64,000 nt of DNA from Chitinophagaceae bacterium (GCA_947458275.1 CANGYR010000002.1:248001-312000); one strand, 5' to 3'; numbered from the stretch's first letter, positions 54,260 through 63,715 are shown. A program made the numbers and translations. The notes: generated by a model from the letters alone, not told the origin.

Positions 54260-55000
54260 ATGAATAAAAATTGGTTTAAAGACTGGTTTAACTCGCCTCA
54301 TTATCACAGGCTTTACCAACACAGAGACACCAAAGAAGCTGCGCTGTTTATCAACAATTTAATAGAACGCCTGGCGCCCAAACAAGATGCCCTGATGCTG
54401 GATATTGCCTGCGGGAAAGGCCGGCATGCACTTCAGCTGGCGGAAAAAGGATTTGACGTAACGGGTATTGATTTGAGTGAAGAAAGTATCAACGAGGCGC
54501 TAAAAATGGAAAGCGAGCGACTTCATTTTTACAAGCATGACATGAGACTTCCATTTTGGATTAATTATTTTGATTACGCATTTAATTTCTTTACCAGCTT
54601 TGGTTATTTCAACACAAAAAGAGAAGACAATAATGCCATTAGATCCATCTCTCAGTCACTAAAGCCAAAAGGTATTTTAGTAATGGATTATATCAATGTG
54701 ACTTTTGCATTAAATAATTTGGAAAAAGAAACCAATAAAATCATTGACAATACTACTTATCACATATCAAGATGGCATGATGAGCGATTTATCTATAAAA
54801 AAATAACTGTAGAAGAAGATACCCTTCATGAAAACTTATCATTTACCGAAAGAGTGGCCATATTCAATCTGGATTCATTTACTGAATTATTTTCAGCACA
54901 GGGATTGAAAATAAAAGAAGTTTATGGCGATTATAATTTTGCCTCTTTTGATGAAATGAAATCTCCCAGGCTTATTATGATTGCCGAAAAAATAAAATAA
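54260..55000 (+). CDS. Class I SAM-dependent methyltransferase
   Basis: 246 residues, Rossmann fold. Motif I is MLDIACGKGRHALQLAEKGF (about residues 48-66); VTGIDLSEESI gives the acidic residue that holds the ribose of SAM. The middle segment FNFFTSFGYFNTKREDN fits the small-molecule class seen across Bacteroidota. The substrate is unknown. It is followed after 4 nt by a PAP2 phosphatase, suggesting a common operon and perhaps a lipid-related role, but this is only context. Confidence 0.85.
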   Translation: MNKNWFKDWFNSPHYHRLYQHRDTKEAALFINNLIERLAPKQDALMLDIACGKGRHALQLAEKGFDVTGIDLSEESINEALKMESERLHFYKHDMRLPFWINYFDYAFNFFTSFGYFNTKREDNNAIRSISQSLKPKGILVMDYINVTFALNNLEKETNKIIDNTTYHISRWHDERFIYKKITVEEDTLHENLSFTERVAIFNLDSFTELFSAQGLKIKEVYGDYNFASFDEMKSPRLIMIAEKIK

Positions 55001-55004
55001 ATAA

Positions 55005-55574
55005 ATGCTGGACCGGATAATAGAAATAGACAAATGGCTTTTCAGACTAATCAATCAATCAACGGCTAATGATCTGTTTGATGTTGTTATGCCATTTCTT
55101 CGCAAACCATTATTCTGGATTCCGCTCTATCTCTATTTGGCTGTATACATCATTTTAAATTTCCGGGGGAAATCCATTGCATGGATAACTTCTTTTATAA
55201 TTACAGTAAGTGCTTCTGACTTAATAAGCAGTCGCATTATAAAACCATTTTTTGGAAGACTGAGACCTTGCAACGATGATAACTTATCAGATAGTCTGCG
55301 CATGCTCGCAGACTATTGTGGCAGCAATGGAAGTTTTACTTCATCCCATGCAGCCAATCATTTTGCCATGGCAATGTTTATTTATACTACGCTGATGAAT
55401 ATATGGGGTAAAAAATCTTATATTTTCTTTTTCTGGGCATTGATTATTTGTTATGCTCAAATATATTGTGGCGTTCACTTCCCGGCTGATATATTGGGGG
55501 GCATGCTACTTGGAATAATCTTAGGAAAATTTTCCGGCAATTTTTTCAATAAGAAATGGCAATTATCAAAATAA
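55005..55574 (+). CDS. PAP2-family membrane phosphatase
   Basis: 189 residues, about five to six membrane helices. The three PAP2 phosphatase motifs are present in order: KPFFGRLRPC (about 83-92), SFTSSHAANHFA with the catalytic histidine, and YCGVHFPADILGG. Such enzymes dephosphorylate lipid phosphates such as undecaprenyl pyrophosphate, phosphatidylglycerophosphate or phosphatidate. Which one is unknown. It lies 4 nt after the methyltransferase gene. Confidence 0.9.
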   Translation: MLDRIIEIDKWLFRLINQSTANDLFDVVMPFLRKPLFWIPLYLYLAVYIILNFRGKSIAWITSFIITVSASDLISSRIIKPFFGRLRPCNDDNLSDSLRMLADYCGSNGSFTSSHAANHFAMAMFIYTTLMNIWGKKSYIFFFWALIICYAQIYCGVHFPADILGGMLLGIILGKFSGNFFNKKWQLSK

Positions 55575-55646
55575 GCGCCTTTTCTTTTTTCCAACGAAGA
55601 GATTGTCACTGCTAATTATTATACTTCATTTAAATCCAATAATTAG

Positions 55647-55679
55647 ATTGAATTATAATTTTGTTTACATTTATATTTG
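55647..55679 (+). promoter_or_regulatory. Candidate promoter of the CorC/HlyC-type gene
   Basis: ATTG at 55647-55650, 21 nt, then a perfect TATATTTG at 55672-55679; the ATG follows 41 nt later. Confidence 0.45.
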
Positions 55680-55720
55680 TAAACATTCCTGATTATACAC
55701 AGGTCTGATTATTTTATTAT

Positions 55721-57022
55721 ATGGAAATTTTTATACTTCTATTACTGCTCCTTATTCATGCCCTTTTCAATATGAGCGAAATTGCTTTGGTAAGTGCAAG
55801 AAAAACAAGATTGGAAAGCCTTTCGAATAAAGGAGATGAAAAAGCAAAAAAAGCCCTTGAACTTATTGAAAACCCCGAAAAATTTCTCAGTACGGCACAG
55901 ATAGGTATCACATTGATTTCCATATTAACGGGGGTTTATTCAGGAGAAAAGTTTGGTGATGACTTGAGGCCATTTTTTGAAAAAATTGAGGTTCTTAGAC
56001 CTTATGCTGCTACCATTGCCACATCGATAGTGATAGTTTTGGTGACTTTTTTGTCTATTATTTTCGGTGAATTGATTCCGAAAAAATTGGGTATGATCAG
56101 GGCCGAAAAAATATCCAGAATTGCAGCAGGTCCAATCAATACGTTGTCTGTAATCACCCATCCTATAGTATGGTTATTATCGGCAATCACCAGCTTGATC
56201 TTTAAAATTTTTGGCATAAAAAAACCTTCTGACGATGCTGTAACGGAAGAAGAAATCAAGGCCATGATTACAGAAGGAAGCGAACATGGCTCTATTGATG
56301 AAGGAGAAAAAGAAATCATTGAAAGAGTATTTCATCTGGGTGACAGAAATATCACCTCTCTCATGACACACCGAACTGATATTGTATGGCTGGATATAAA
56401 AGATACGGTGCAGGATGTAAAGAAGAAACTCGAAAATATTGTTTTCAGCACCTATCCTGTTTGCGATGGTACCGTTGATGAAATAAAAGGACTTGTTTAT
56501 GTTAAAGATTTACTCAAAGCCTCATCAGAAACAGTTCTGGAAACTATTATCAAACCTGCATTGTTTGTACCCGAAAATAACAAAGCATATCAGTTATTGG
56601 AAAAAATTAAGTCTTCCAAAATTCACACTTGTTTTATTGTAAATGAATATGGCACTTTAGAGGGAATGATTACACTGAACGATATCATGGAAGCCATTGT
56701 GGGTGATGTGCCTCAGGTTGGACAGGAAGAATATGAAATTATTAAAAGAGAGGACGGCAGCTTTTTAGTTGATGCTCAAATTCAGTTTTATGATTTTCTG
56801 AGTTATTTTGACAAGGCAGACTGGATGAATGAGGGCGAGCAGGAGTTTGATACGCTGGCAGGATTTGTATTGCATGAACTTGAGCATATCCCCTCTACGG
56901 GCGAGACTTTTAAATGGCGTGATTTTTCCTTCGAAATAATTGACATGGATGGACAACGAATAGATAAAATCCTAATCGACATTTCAGATGAATTAAAAAA
57001 GCAAATGGCAGAAGAAGAATAA
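55721..57022 (+). CDS. CNNM/CorC-HlyC family membrane protein
   Basis: 433 residues. An N-terminal CNNM (DUF21) membrane domain with about four helices (1-190; NMSEIALVSARKTRLESL), a pair of CBS domains (about 205-325; MTHRTDIVWLD, GMITLNDIMEAIVGDVP) and the C-terminal CorC_HlyC transporter-associated domain (about 345-425; FDTLAGFVLHEL). Often annotated as hemolysin, but the family is now linked to divalent cation (Mg or Co) efflux and homeostasis. No toxin role is implied. A bidirectional terminator follows. Confidence 0.9.
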   Translation: MEIFILLLLLLIHALFNMSEIALVSARKTRLESLSNKGDEKAKKALELIENPEKFLSTAQIGITLISILTGVYSGEKFGDDLRPFFEKIEVLRPYAATIATSIVIVLVTFLSIIFGELIPKKLGMIRAEKISRIAAGPINTLSVITHPIVWLLSAITSLIFKIFGIKKPSDDAVTEEEIKAMITEGSEHGSIDEGEKEIIERVFHLGDRNITSLMTHRTDIVWLDIKDTVQDVKKKLENIVFSTYPVCDGTVDEIKGLVYVKDLLKASSETVLETIIKPALFVPENNKAYQLLEKIKSSKIHTCFIVNEYGTLEGMITLNDIMEAIVGDVPQVGQEEYEIIKREDGSFLVDAQIQFYDFLSYFDKADWMNEGEQEFDTLAGFVLHELEHIPSTGETFKWRDFSFEIIDMDGQRIDKILIDISDELKKQMAEEE

Positions 57023-57024
57023 AT

Positions 57025-57056
57025 GAAAAGTCCCGCTAAAAGCGGGACTAATTTTT
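57025..57056. terminator. Bidirectional terminator between the CNNM gene and rpsP
   Basis: Perfect 9-bp stem AGTCCCGCT/AGCGGGACT (57029-57037 and 57041-57049), 3-nt loop, six T on the plus side and four on the minus side. It serves the two convergent genes. Confidence 0.87.
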
Positions 57057-57078
57057 TGGCAAAGAAAAACTCTGTTGA

Positions 57079-57564
57079 TTATTCTTCGGTCTTAGGTTCT
57101 TCTGATGCAGCGTCTTGTGCAACTTCAGTTGGAGTAGGTACCTCAACAGCAACTACTTTCTTCACAACAGGAACATTGCGACGATCAGTACGTGCTTTTT
57201 TATGAGCAGTTTGACGTCTGGAAATGTTTGCTTCGTGCTCTGAAGTCCACTTAGTGAATTTTTCCATAGCAGCAGCTTCGTCAAATAGTCCCAAGCTTAC
57301 TCCACGAAGTAAATGCTTCAGGTACAAAACTCCTTTGAAAGAAAGAATACGACGAACCGTGTCTGTTGGTTGTGCACCTTTCTGGAGCCAGTCCAATGCC
57401 TTCTGACGATCTACCAAAACAGTTGCAGGCACAGTCAGCGGATTGTACGAACCTAATTTTTGAATGAATTTACCATCGCGTGGGCTGCGGGCATCCGCAA
57501 CAACAATAAAATAGAATGGTCTTTTTTTAGAACCATGTCTTTGCAATCTCATTTTAACAGCCAT
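57079..57564 (-). CDS. rpsP: 30S ribosomal protein S16
   Basis: 161 residues from the ATG at 57564 ([16 protein letters not shown]), which fits the family start; a longer frame adds unrelated sequence. The S16 domain covers the first 85 residues ([21 protein letters not shown]). A C-terminal tail of about 75 residues, first basic ([14 protein letters not shown]) and then acidic/Pro-rich, is typical of Bacteroidota S16. It lies 105 nt downstream of ffh on the same strand. Confidence 0.96.
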   Translation of the reverse strand: MAVKMRLQRHGSKKRPFYFIVVADARSPRDGKFIQKLGSYNPLTVPATVLVDRQKALDWLQKGAQPTDTVRRILSFKGVLYLKHLLRGVSLGLFDEAAAMEKFTKWTSEHEANISRRQTAHKKARTDRRNVPVVKKVVAVEVPTPTEVAQDAASEEPKTEE

Positions 57565-57669
57565 AAAAAATAGAAATTTTCTTGGTTGTGAACAATAGGG
57601 TTTAATCCTTTTATAGAAAAGGAAGGCAAAGATAATGTTTGCGAGCAATCTGAACAAAAAAACCTTTAG

Positions 57670-58989
57670 CTACATTTTCATGCCCGGCATCCTACCCATT
57701 GGCATCTTATTCATCATTTTCATCATATTTTTCATCTGGTCAAATTGCTTCAAAAATTGATTCAGTTCGGCCAGGTCTTTACCGCTGCCTTTTGCTATGC
57801 GTTGCTTACGACTCGGGTTGATTAAATCAGGGTTTCTGCGTTCCTGCAATGTCATGGAATTAATCAGCGCCTCGATTCCTTTGAAAGCGTCGTCGTTGAT
57901 ATCCAGATCTTTTATTTGTTTGCCTACCCCGGGGATCATTCCCATAAGGTCTTTCAGGTTACCCATTTTCTTAATTTGCTGAAGCTGGGTTTTGAAATCT
58001 TCAAAATCGAACTGATTTTTTCTGATTTTCTTTTCCAGCTTAGCTGCCTCAGCTGCATCAAACTGCTCCTGCGCTTTTTCAACCAGACTTACGATATCAC
58101 CCATACCCAGAATACGCTGCGCCATCCTCTCGGGATAGAACACATCAAGCGTATCCATTTTTTCACCGCTGCTACTGAATTTTATGGGCTTATTGACGGT
58201 GTATTTGATAGATAGTGCCGCACCGCCTCTGGTATCGCCATCCAGTTTGGTCAGTACCACACCACTGAAATCAAGGCGTTCGTTGAATGCAGCTGCCGTA
58301 TTTACTGCATCCTGGCCCGTCATACTGTCTACCACAAAAAGAATCTCCTGAGGATTGACAGCAGATTTAATATTAGCCACTTCAGTCATCATCACTTCAT
58401 CTACAGCCAGACGACCGGCGGTATCAATGATGACGACATTTTTATTTTTTGATTTAGCTTCCTTTATGGCTTGTTGAGCTATAGAAACAGCATCCTTATT
58501 TTCTCTGTCGCTATACACATCCACCCCAATCTGCTTTCCTAAAACCTCCAGCTGGTCAATAGCTGCCGGCCTGTAAATATCGCCCGCTACAAGCAATGGT
58601 GATTTTCCTTTTTTGTTTTTTAAATAATTAGCGAGCTTACCGCTGAAGGTTGTTTTACCACTACCCTGCAAACCGGCAATGAGAATAATCGCAGGATTGC
58701 CATTGATATTGAACTCACTTTCCTTCCCTCCCATCAGCTCTGTAAGCTCATCCTGAACAATCTTCACCATTTGCTGACCAGGATTGACAGACAGCAATAC
58801 TTTGGAACCCAGTGCATTTTCTTTGACTTTGTCGGTAAATTCCTTGGCAATCTTGTAATTGACATCTGCATCTACCAATGCGCGGCGTATATCCTTCACC
58901 GTATTGGCAATATTCAAATCGGTAATTCTTGCCTGACCTTTTAAATTTTTAAAAGCACTCTCCAGTCGCTCACTTAAACTCTGAAACAT
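57670..58989 (-). CDS. ffh: Signal recognition particle protein Ffh
   Basis: 439 residues. N domain (1-85), GTPase G domain (LIAGLQGSGKTTFSGKLA, DTAGRL, TKLDGDTRGGAAL) and C-terminal Met-rich M domain (about 300-439; MGMIPG, then the tail QMKNMMKMMNKMPMG). It guides inner-membrane proteins cotranslationally. Neighbours rpsP and sucA are on the same strand; ffh-rpsP is a recurring pair. Length and motifs are normal. Confidence 0.97.
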   Translation of the reverse strand: MFQSLSERLESAFKNLKGQARITDLNIANTVKDIRRALVDADVNYKIAKEFTDKVKENALGSKVLLSVNPGQQMVKIVQDELTELMGGKESEFNINGNPAIILIAGLQGSGKTTFSGKLANYLKNKKGKSPLLVAGDIYRPAAIDQLEVLGKQIGVDVYSDRENKDAVSIAQQAIKEAKSKNKNVVIIDTAGRLAVDEVMMTEVANIKSAVNPQEILFVVDSMTGQDAVNTAAAFNERLDFSGVVLTKLDGDTRGGAALSIKYTVNKPIKFSSSGEKMDTLDVFYPERMAQRILGMGDIVSLVEKAQEQFDAAEAAKLEKKIRKNQFDFEDFKTQLQQIKKMGNLKDLMGMIPGVGKQIKDLDINDDAFKGIEALINSMTLQERRNPDLINPSRKQRIAKGSGKDLAELNQFLKQFDQMKNMMKMMNKMPMGRMPGMKM

Positions 58990-59026
58990 GTGTATATTTT
59001 TTTCTTACTGTAAAATCCAGTTGTTC

Positions 59027-61768
59027 TTAAATACTAAAAGCTGTTTTGAGAATCTGCTCCTGTTCTTTTGCATGAATCTTTGCAAAACCTGTTGCAGTTG
59101 CGGCAGACGCCTGCCTGCTGATTATATAAAAATTGATTCCTTTCAAATTCATTTTAAGATAAGTTGCAGCGCCCATATTTAAAGGCTCTTCCTGTATCCA
59201 GTACCAAATGGCTTTTGAATATTTTTTATATAACTGATCCAATTGATTTTGAGGCAATGGATAAAGTTGTTCTATTCTGACAATAGCCACATCATCACGA
59301 TTTTCTTTCTGTCTTTTTTCTTCCAGGTCAAAATAAATTTTACCTGAGCACATCAATACTTTTTTTACACCGAAGCTGTCTTTCACATTTGAATCGTCTA
59401 GAACTTCTTTAAATCCTCCAGTAGTGAATTCGCTCAAATCGCTGTAACTGCCCGGATGGCGTAAATTCGCTTTGGGCGTGAACTCAATCAACGGCTTTCT
59501 GAATGGCCATGTCAACTGACGGCGCAGCGCATGAAAAAAGTTGGCTGCAGTAGTAATATTGGTGACAATCATATTCAGTTCAGCACATTGCTGCAGAAAA
59601 CGTTCCATTCTGGCGCTGCTGTGTTCCGGTCCCTGTCCCTCATAACCGTGGGGCAATAACATCACCAGACCGTTTGGTCTTTGCCATTTTGTTTCAGCAG
59701 AAGAGATAAACTGATCAATGATAATTTGTGCGCCATTGGAGAAATCACCAAACTGTGCCTCCCAGATAGTGAGTGCATTGGGATTGGCCATTGAATAACC
59801 ATATTCAAAACCAAGCACAGCATATTCGCTGAGTAAAGAATTGTAAATCCTTAGCTTTGATTTATCATTTGAAAAATGATTCACTCTGTTGTATTCAGCA
59901 TTGCTGCGTTCATCAAATAAAACAGCATGACGATGACTGAAGGTTCCCCGTTTCACATCTTGTCCGCTCATGCGCACATCTTTTCCATCTTTAATCAAAC
60001 TCGCATAAGCCATAAGCTCAGCAGTAGCCCAGTCAATTTTATTGTTATCAGCAAATACTTTTGTTTTATCCTGAATTAGTTTTTCCACTTTTCTTAACGG
60101 CTTGAAATCCTCCGGCCATTTCATCAAACCATTAAATAATTCTTTAGCATCTTCTTCTTTGATAGCCGTAACCGGTGAGGTGATAAAATCTTCGGCAGTA
60201 GCTTTTCTCAGACTTTTCCACCAAAGTTCAGGTTGCTGGTATTTGTAAGGAAGTGGATTTTGTTTCACTTCGTCTAACCGGTCCTGTAACTCTTTTAAAA
60301 ACCGCTGTTCCATTTCCTTTGCCAGCTGTTTTGCATCGGGCTCTCCATTTTCAATAAGGTATTGCGTATACACCTCTCTTGGATTGAGGTGTTTTTCAAT
60401 GATGGCATATAATTGAGGCTGCGTAAACTTTGGCTCATCCCCTTCATTGTGTCCATGTCTGCGATAGCAAACCATATCGATAAAAATATCCGAATTGAAT
60501 TGCTGCCTGTATTTGGTGGCAATCTCGGCTATTTTAACAACCCCCTCCGGATCATCACCATTTACGTGAAACACCGGAGCCTGCACCATTGCTGCAACAG
60601 AAGTGCAGTAGTTAGCGCTTCTGGCATCATCAAAATCTGTGGTAAAGCCAATCTGATTATTGATAACGAAATGAATCGTACCACCTGTATTGTAGCCTTT
60701 AAGCTGACTCATCTGCAACAACTCATATACAATTCCCTGGCCGGCAACAGATGCATCTCCATGAATCAGAATCGGAAGAATTTTATCATAATCACTTTCA
60801 TATAAAACATCTGCCTTACTGCGAGAAAAACCAACTACCAGAGGATTTACGGCTTCCAGGTGAGAAGGATTCGGGCAAAGCTTCAGATTGATTTTATTTC
60901 CTGAAAAAGTTGTTACATCGCTGTTGAATCCGAGATGATATTTAACGTCTCCCGAACCCATGGTTGTATCGGGTATTGCCGTTCCTTCAAACTCATTGAA
61001 AATTTCCTCGTAAGTTTTGCCAAGAATATTGGCTAATACATTGAGACGGCCGCGATGTGCCATGCCTATTACCACTTCCTGAACTCCATTTGCTGATGCT
61101 GTATTCAGAATCGCATCCAAAGCAGGAATGGTGGTCTCTCCACCTTCCAGACTGAACCTTTTTTGTCCAATATATTTTGTATGAAGAAATTTTTCAAACA
61201 TTACACCTTCATTCAATTTCTGAAGGATGCGTTTTTTTTGAGGCAATGCGACGGGTTCCTGAAATTCAGTCTCCAGTGCATTTTGCAACCAGGCAATTTT
61301 CTCTGCATCATTGATATAATTATACTCGATACCCACGTGCCTGGTATAACATTTTTGCAAGTGGGCAAGAATATCTTTCAATTTTGTTTTTCCGAGACCG
61401 ATGAATTTTCCGGCCTGGTATTCTGTATTCAAATCAGCATCAGATAGACCAAAAAAATGCAAATCAAGATTGGGATAACGATTTCTTCTTTCTCTGATGG
61501 GATTGGTTTTAGCTACCAGGTGTCCTTTTTTTCTATAGGCCTGTATTAATTGATATACCCCAAATTCATTTTCTGAAAATGCTTCTGACGGAGCGGGGTG
61601 ACCATTTTTGGAAGGTGATGCAGTGGTAGGACTTGAAACGGCAAAATCAAAGCCTTCAAAAAATTTGCGTAAATCGGGGTCAATACTTTCGGGATCTTTG
61701 ACAAAATCATTATAAAGATTCTCGATATAACCCGGATGTGCGTTTGTGATATACTGGAAATCCTTCAT
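59027..61768 (-). CDS. sucA: 2-oxoglutarate dehydrogenase E1 component
   Basis: 913 residues from the ATG at 61768 (MKDFQYITNAHPGY), which matches the family start; a TTG 36 nt earlier is less likely. It decarboxylates 2-oxoglutarate with thiamin diphosphate. Visible features: the E1 start region IENLYNDF, VVIGMAHRGRLNVLANI, ILIHGDASVAGQGIVYE, DMVCYRRHGHNEGDEPKFTQP and the C-terminal domain with LLPHGYEGQGPEHSS. Its cofactor is made from thiamin, whose probable uptake receptor (16777-18936) is under TPP-riboswitch control. The sucB partner is about 52 kb away. Ends 37 nt before the ffh start. Confidence 0.96.
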   Translation of the reverse strand: MKDFQYITNAHPGYIENLYNDFVKDPESIDPDLRKFFEGFDFAVSSPTTASPSKNGHPAPSEAFSENEFGVYQLIQAYRKKGHLVAKTNPIRERRNRYPNLDLHFFGLSDADLNTEYQAGKFIGLGKTKLKDILAHLQKCYTRHVGIEYNYINDAEKIAWLQNALETEFQEPVALPQKKRILQKLNEGVMFEKFLHTKYIGQKRFSLEGGETTIPALDAILNTASANGVQEVVIGMAHRGRLNVLANILGKTYEEIFNEFEGTAIPDTTMGSGDVKYHLGFNSDVTTFSGNKINLKLCPNPSHLEAVNPLVVGFSRSKADVLYESDYDKILPILIHGDASVAGQGIVYELLQMSQLKGYNTGGTIHFVINNQIGFTTDFDDARSANYCTSVAAMVQAPVFHVNGDDPEGVVKIAEIATKYRQQFNSDIFIDMVCYRRHGHNEGDEPKFTQPQLYAIIEKHLNPREVYTQYLIENGEPDAKQLAKEMEQRFLKELQDRLDEVKQNPLPYKYQQPELWWKSLRKATAEDFITSPVTAIKEEDAKELFNGLMKWPEDFKPLRKVEKLIQDKTKVFADNNKIDWATAELMAYASLIKDGKDVRMSGQDVKRGTFSHRHAVLFDERSNAEYNRVNHFSNDKSKLRIYNSLLSEYAVLGFEYGYSMANPNALTIWEAQFGDFSNGAQIIIDQFISSAETKWQRPNGLVMLLPHGYEGQGPEHSSARMERFLQQCAELNMIVTNITTAANFFHALRRQLTWPFRKPLIEFTPKANLRHPGSYSDLSEFTTGGFKEVLDDSNVKDSFGVKKVLMCSGKIYFDLEEKRQKENRDDVAIVRIEQLYPLPQNQLDQLYKKYSKAIWYWIQEEPLNMGAATYLKMNLKGINFYIISRQASAATATGFAKIHAKEQEQILKTAFSI

Positions 61769-61975
61769 ATTGGCTTTTACTGAATTTAGGTATAGTTCTA
61801 ACAATCAAAATTGTGTGCAAATATCGGTTGAAAACTTAAGAATAAAGTATTCAAAAACATAAAAAATTAAGAGATGAAAGCTTAAAACCTTCGAAATGAC
61901 TCTTTTAAAAAAAAATACAAAAAGATATATTTTTTTGAATAAAACGCTTACCTTTGCCGTCCTAAAAAAAGAATA

Positions 61976-62233
61976 ATGGCAAATCACGCAGCTACTAAAA
62001 AAGATGTCCGTCAGAGTGCTAAACGCAACGAGCGCAATCGTTACTATGGTAAAACTACCCGTAATGCGATTCGCGATATCAGAGCATTGGAAGATAATAA
62101 AGCAGCTTCTGAAAAATTACCTGAGGTTTCATCCATGATTGATAAACTGGCAAGACGCGGTACCATCCATAAAAACAAAGCAGCTAATCTTAAAAGAAAG
62201 CTTGCATTGAAAGTGAATGCGTTAAAAAAATAA
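61976..62233 (+). CDS. rpsT: 30S ribosomal protein S20
   Basis: 85 residues, very basic and helical. MANHAATKKDVRQSAKRNERN is close to the family start; the C terminus GTIHKNKAANLKRKLALKVN binds 16S rRNA. Monocistronic with its own terminator. The gap upstream to sucA is 207 nt, AT-rich, with no further feature seen. Confidence 0.96.
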   Translation: MANHAATKKDVRQSAKRNERNRYYGKTTRNAIRDIRALEDNKAASEKLPEVSSMIDKLARRGTIHKNKAANLKRKLALKVNALKK

Positions 62234-62255
62234 TTATTTTATAATATTTAATACA

Positions 62256-62284
62256 AAGGCCTGCTTAATAGCGGGCTTTTTTTG
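62256..62284 (+). terminator. Terminator of rpsT
   Basis: Stem GCC(T)GCT/AGC(G)GGC (about 62259-62266 and 62270-62276, one weak pair) with a short loop, followed by seven T. Confidence 0.85.
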
Positions 62285-62291
62285 TGCATTC

Positions 62292-62411
62292 CTTGTTGGT
62301 GTTATCACCAACAAGAACAACTATACGTATTTTTTGTTGGTCATAAGACCAACAAAGGGGAAAACAACAATAGAACGAATACCTTTTCTTGTTGGTGATA
62401 ACACCAACAAG
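62292..62411. repeat. Three related palindromic hairpins in the rpsT-rpsF gap
   Basis: Each has a 10-bp perfect stem and a 4-nt loop. Hairpin 1: arms 62292-62301 and 62306-62315 (CTTGTTGGTG/CACCAACAAG, loop TTAT). Hairpin 2: 62333-62342 and 62347-62356 (TTTGTTGGTC/GACCAACAAA, loop ATAA). Hairpin 3: 62388-62397 and 62402-62411 (same stem as 1, loop ATAA, so it is an inverted copy of 1). The base changes in hairpin 2 occur in pairs that keep the stem. The rest of the 327-nt gap holds the rpsT terminator and the rpsF promoter. Confidence 0.9.
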
Positions 62412-62470
62412 GGGGAAAGTCGCTTTGCTGGTTTAAGGGTTTTAAACATCAAACTTTTAAACCATTAAAC

Positions 62471-62502
62471 TTAGGAAAATCGACCCCCAACCCCTATCTT
62501 TG
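62471..62502 (+). promoter_or_regulatory. Promoter of the rpsF-rpsR-rplI operon
   Basis: TTAG at 62471-62474, 20 nt, then a perfect TATCTTTG at 62495-62502. The rpsF ATG lies 58 nt downstream, leaving a leader that could hold autoregulatory structure. Confidence 0.6.
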
Positions 62503-62560
62503 CACCCCCGTTTAAAACAGACGGGTAATAAACAATTTTTTAAAACCTAAAATCAGGGAA

Positions 62561-62917
62561 ATGAGCAACTACGAATTGATGGTGATTTTTACCCCTGTGC
62601 TTTCTGAGGAAGACTTTAAAGCTGCCCAGAAAAAATACGAAGCCCTCGTTAAAGACAACGGCGGTCAGTTAGTGCACAGCAACTCATGGGGATTGAAATC
62701 ACTGGCGTATCCGATTGCCAAAAAGACCACCGGTCTTTACTGGGTATTGGAATACAGTGCGCCAACCAGCTTCAATGAAAAGTTGAAAATTCAACTTTTG
62801 CGTGACGAATCTGTCATGCGTCACATGATCACTGTTCTCGATAAATACGCCGTCGAGTACAATGCAAAAAAGAAAAGTGGTGTAAAACATTCTGAAACTT
62901 CAAAAGCGGAGGCGTAA
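62561..62917 (+). CDS. rpsF: 30S ribosomal protein S6
   Basis: 118 residues. S6 binds 16S rRNA with S18 in the platform. The start NYELMVIFTPVLSEEDFK and the middle LAYPIAKKTTGLYWVLEY are typical. First gene of rpsF-rpsR-rplI; rpsR begins 2 nt after its stop. In other bacteria an S6:S18 complex can repress this operon by binding its leader RNA; the 58-nt leader was not resolved here. Confidence 0.97.
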   Translation: MSNYELMVIFTPVLSEEDFKAAQKKYEALVKDNGGQLVHSNSWGLKSLAYPIAKKTTGLYWVLEYSAPTSFNEKLKIQLLRDESVMRHMITVLDKYAVEYNAKKKSGVKHSETSKAEA

Positions 62918-62919
62918 TC

Positions 62920-63186
62920 ATGGCAAAACCAAATGAAATAAAATACCTTACTGCTATTAAAGCAGAAAAGCGTCCAAAGAAATACTGCCGCTTCAAGAAA
63001 ATGGGACTCCATTACATCGATTATAAAGATGCGGAGTTTTTGAAAAAGTTCCTGAACGAACAAGGTAAAATGTTGCCACGTCGTATCACAGGAAACTCAC
63101 TGAAGTTTCAGCGTAAAGTAAGTCAGGCTATTAAAAAAGGTCGTCAGATGGCCATTTTGCCTTACGTAACTGACTTATTGAAATAG
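62920..63186 (+). CDS. rpsR: 30S ribosomal protein S18
   Basis: 88 residues, basic. Characteristic segments are KKYCRFKKMGLHYIDYKD, LPRRITGNSLKFQRKVSQAI (the conserved rRNA-binding part) and ILPYVTD at the end. It lies 2 nt after rpsF. The cysteine in KYCRF is a single one, so there is no zinc-binding CxxC set; this is the zinc-free form. Confidence 0.96.
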   Translation: MAKPNEIKYLTAIKAEKRPKKYCRFKKMGLHYIDYKDAEFLKKFLNEQGKMLPRRITGNSLKFQRKVSQAIKKGRQMAILPYVTDLLK

Positions 63187-63268
63187 AAATTAAACAACTT
63201 TTTTCACCACCCTAATCCCGACAAAAGGAGAAAGTCGCGACGAGCGATTGGGTAAAAATGCAAACAAC

Positions 63269-63715
63269 ATGCAGGTAATATTAATTCAGGATGTAAATAA
63301 CCTTGGCGGAGCCAACGAACTGGTAACTGTAAAAAATGGTTATGGTCGTAACTATTTGATTCCTAAGAAATTTGCTGTAGAAGCAAGTCCAAGCAACTTA
63401 AAACAATTGGAAGAGCGTTTGAAACAGCAAGCTAAGAAAGAAGCTAAATTACTGGCTGAGATCAACAAGGTTATTGCTGTATTGGCAGAGGGAGCACTGA
63501 AAATTGGTGCCAAAACCGGAACCAGCGGAAAGATTTTCGGAAGCGTTACTTCGGTTCAGATTGCCCGCGCTATCAAAGAGCAGAAAGGATATGAAATCGA
63601 CCGCCGTCGCATTCACATCCTGGATGAAGTGAAAGAGCTGGGTACATACAAAGCCAAAATTGACTTCGGTAGCGGAAACGAGACTGAAGTTGAATTTGAA
63701 GTTGTAGCTGAGTAA
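63269..63715 (+). CDS. rplI: 50S ribosomal protein L9
   Basis: 148 residues from the ATG at 63269 (MQVILIQDVNNLG), the exact family start and length; a TTG 21 nt upstream is rejected. N-terminal rRNA-binding domain (VKNGYGRNYLIPKKFA), a long connecting helix (about 42-75) and the C-terminal domain (FGSVTSVQIARAI). Third gene of the operon, 82 nt after rpsR, followed by a strong terminator. Confidence 0.97.
   Translation: MQVILIQDVNNLGGANELVTVKNGYGRNYLIPKKFAVEASPSNLKQLEERLKQQAKKEAKLLAEINKVIAVLAEGALKIGAKTGTSGKIFGSVTSVQIARAIKEQKGYEIDRRRIHILDEVKELGTYKAKIDFGSGNETEVEFEVVAE

Noticed and set aside
55721-57022. Hemolysin annotation as a toxin
   Set aside because: CNNM-CBS-CorC_HlyC proteins are membrane proteins linked to cation homeostasis; the hemolysin name is historical.
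57565-57657. Longer S16 start
   Set aside because: The added 31 residues are unrelated to S16, whose conserved start is the ATG at 57564.
61769-61804. TTG start extending SucA by 12 residues
   Set aside because: The family begins at MKDFQYI; the extra residues show no conservation pattern.
62292-62411. Insertion-sequence ends or a MITE
   Set aside because: No target-site duplication, no transposase and no internal sequence between matched ends; only three separate hairpins.
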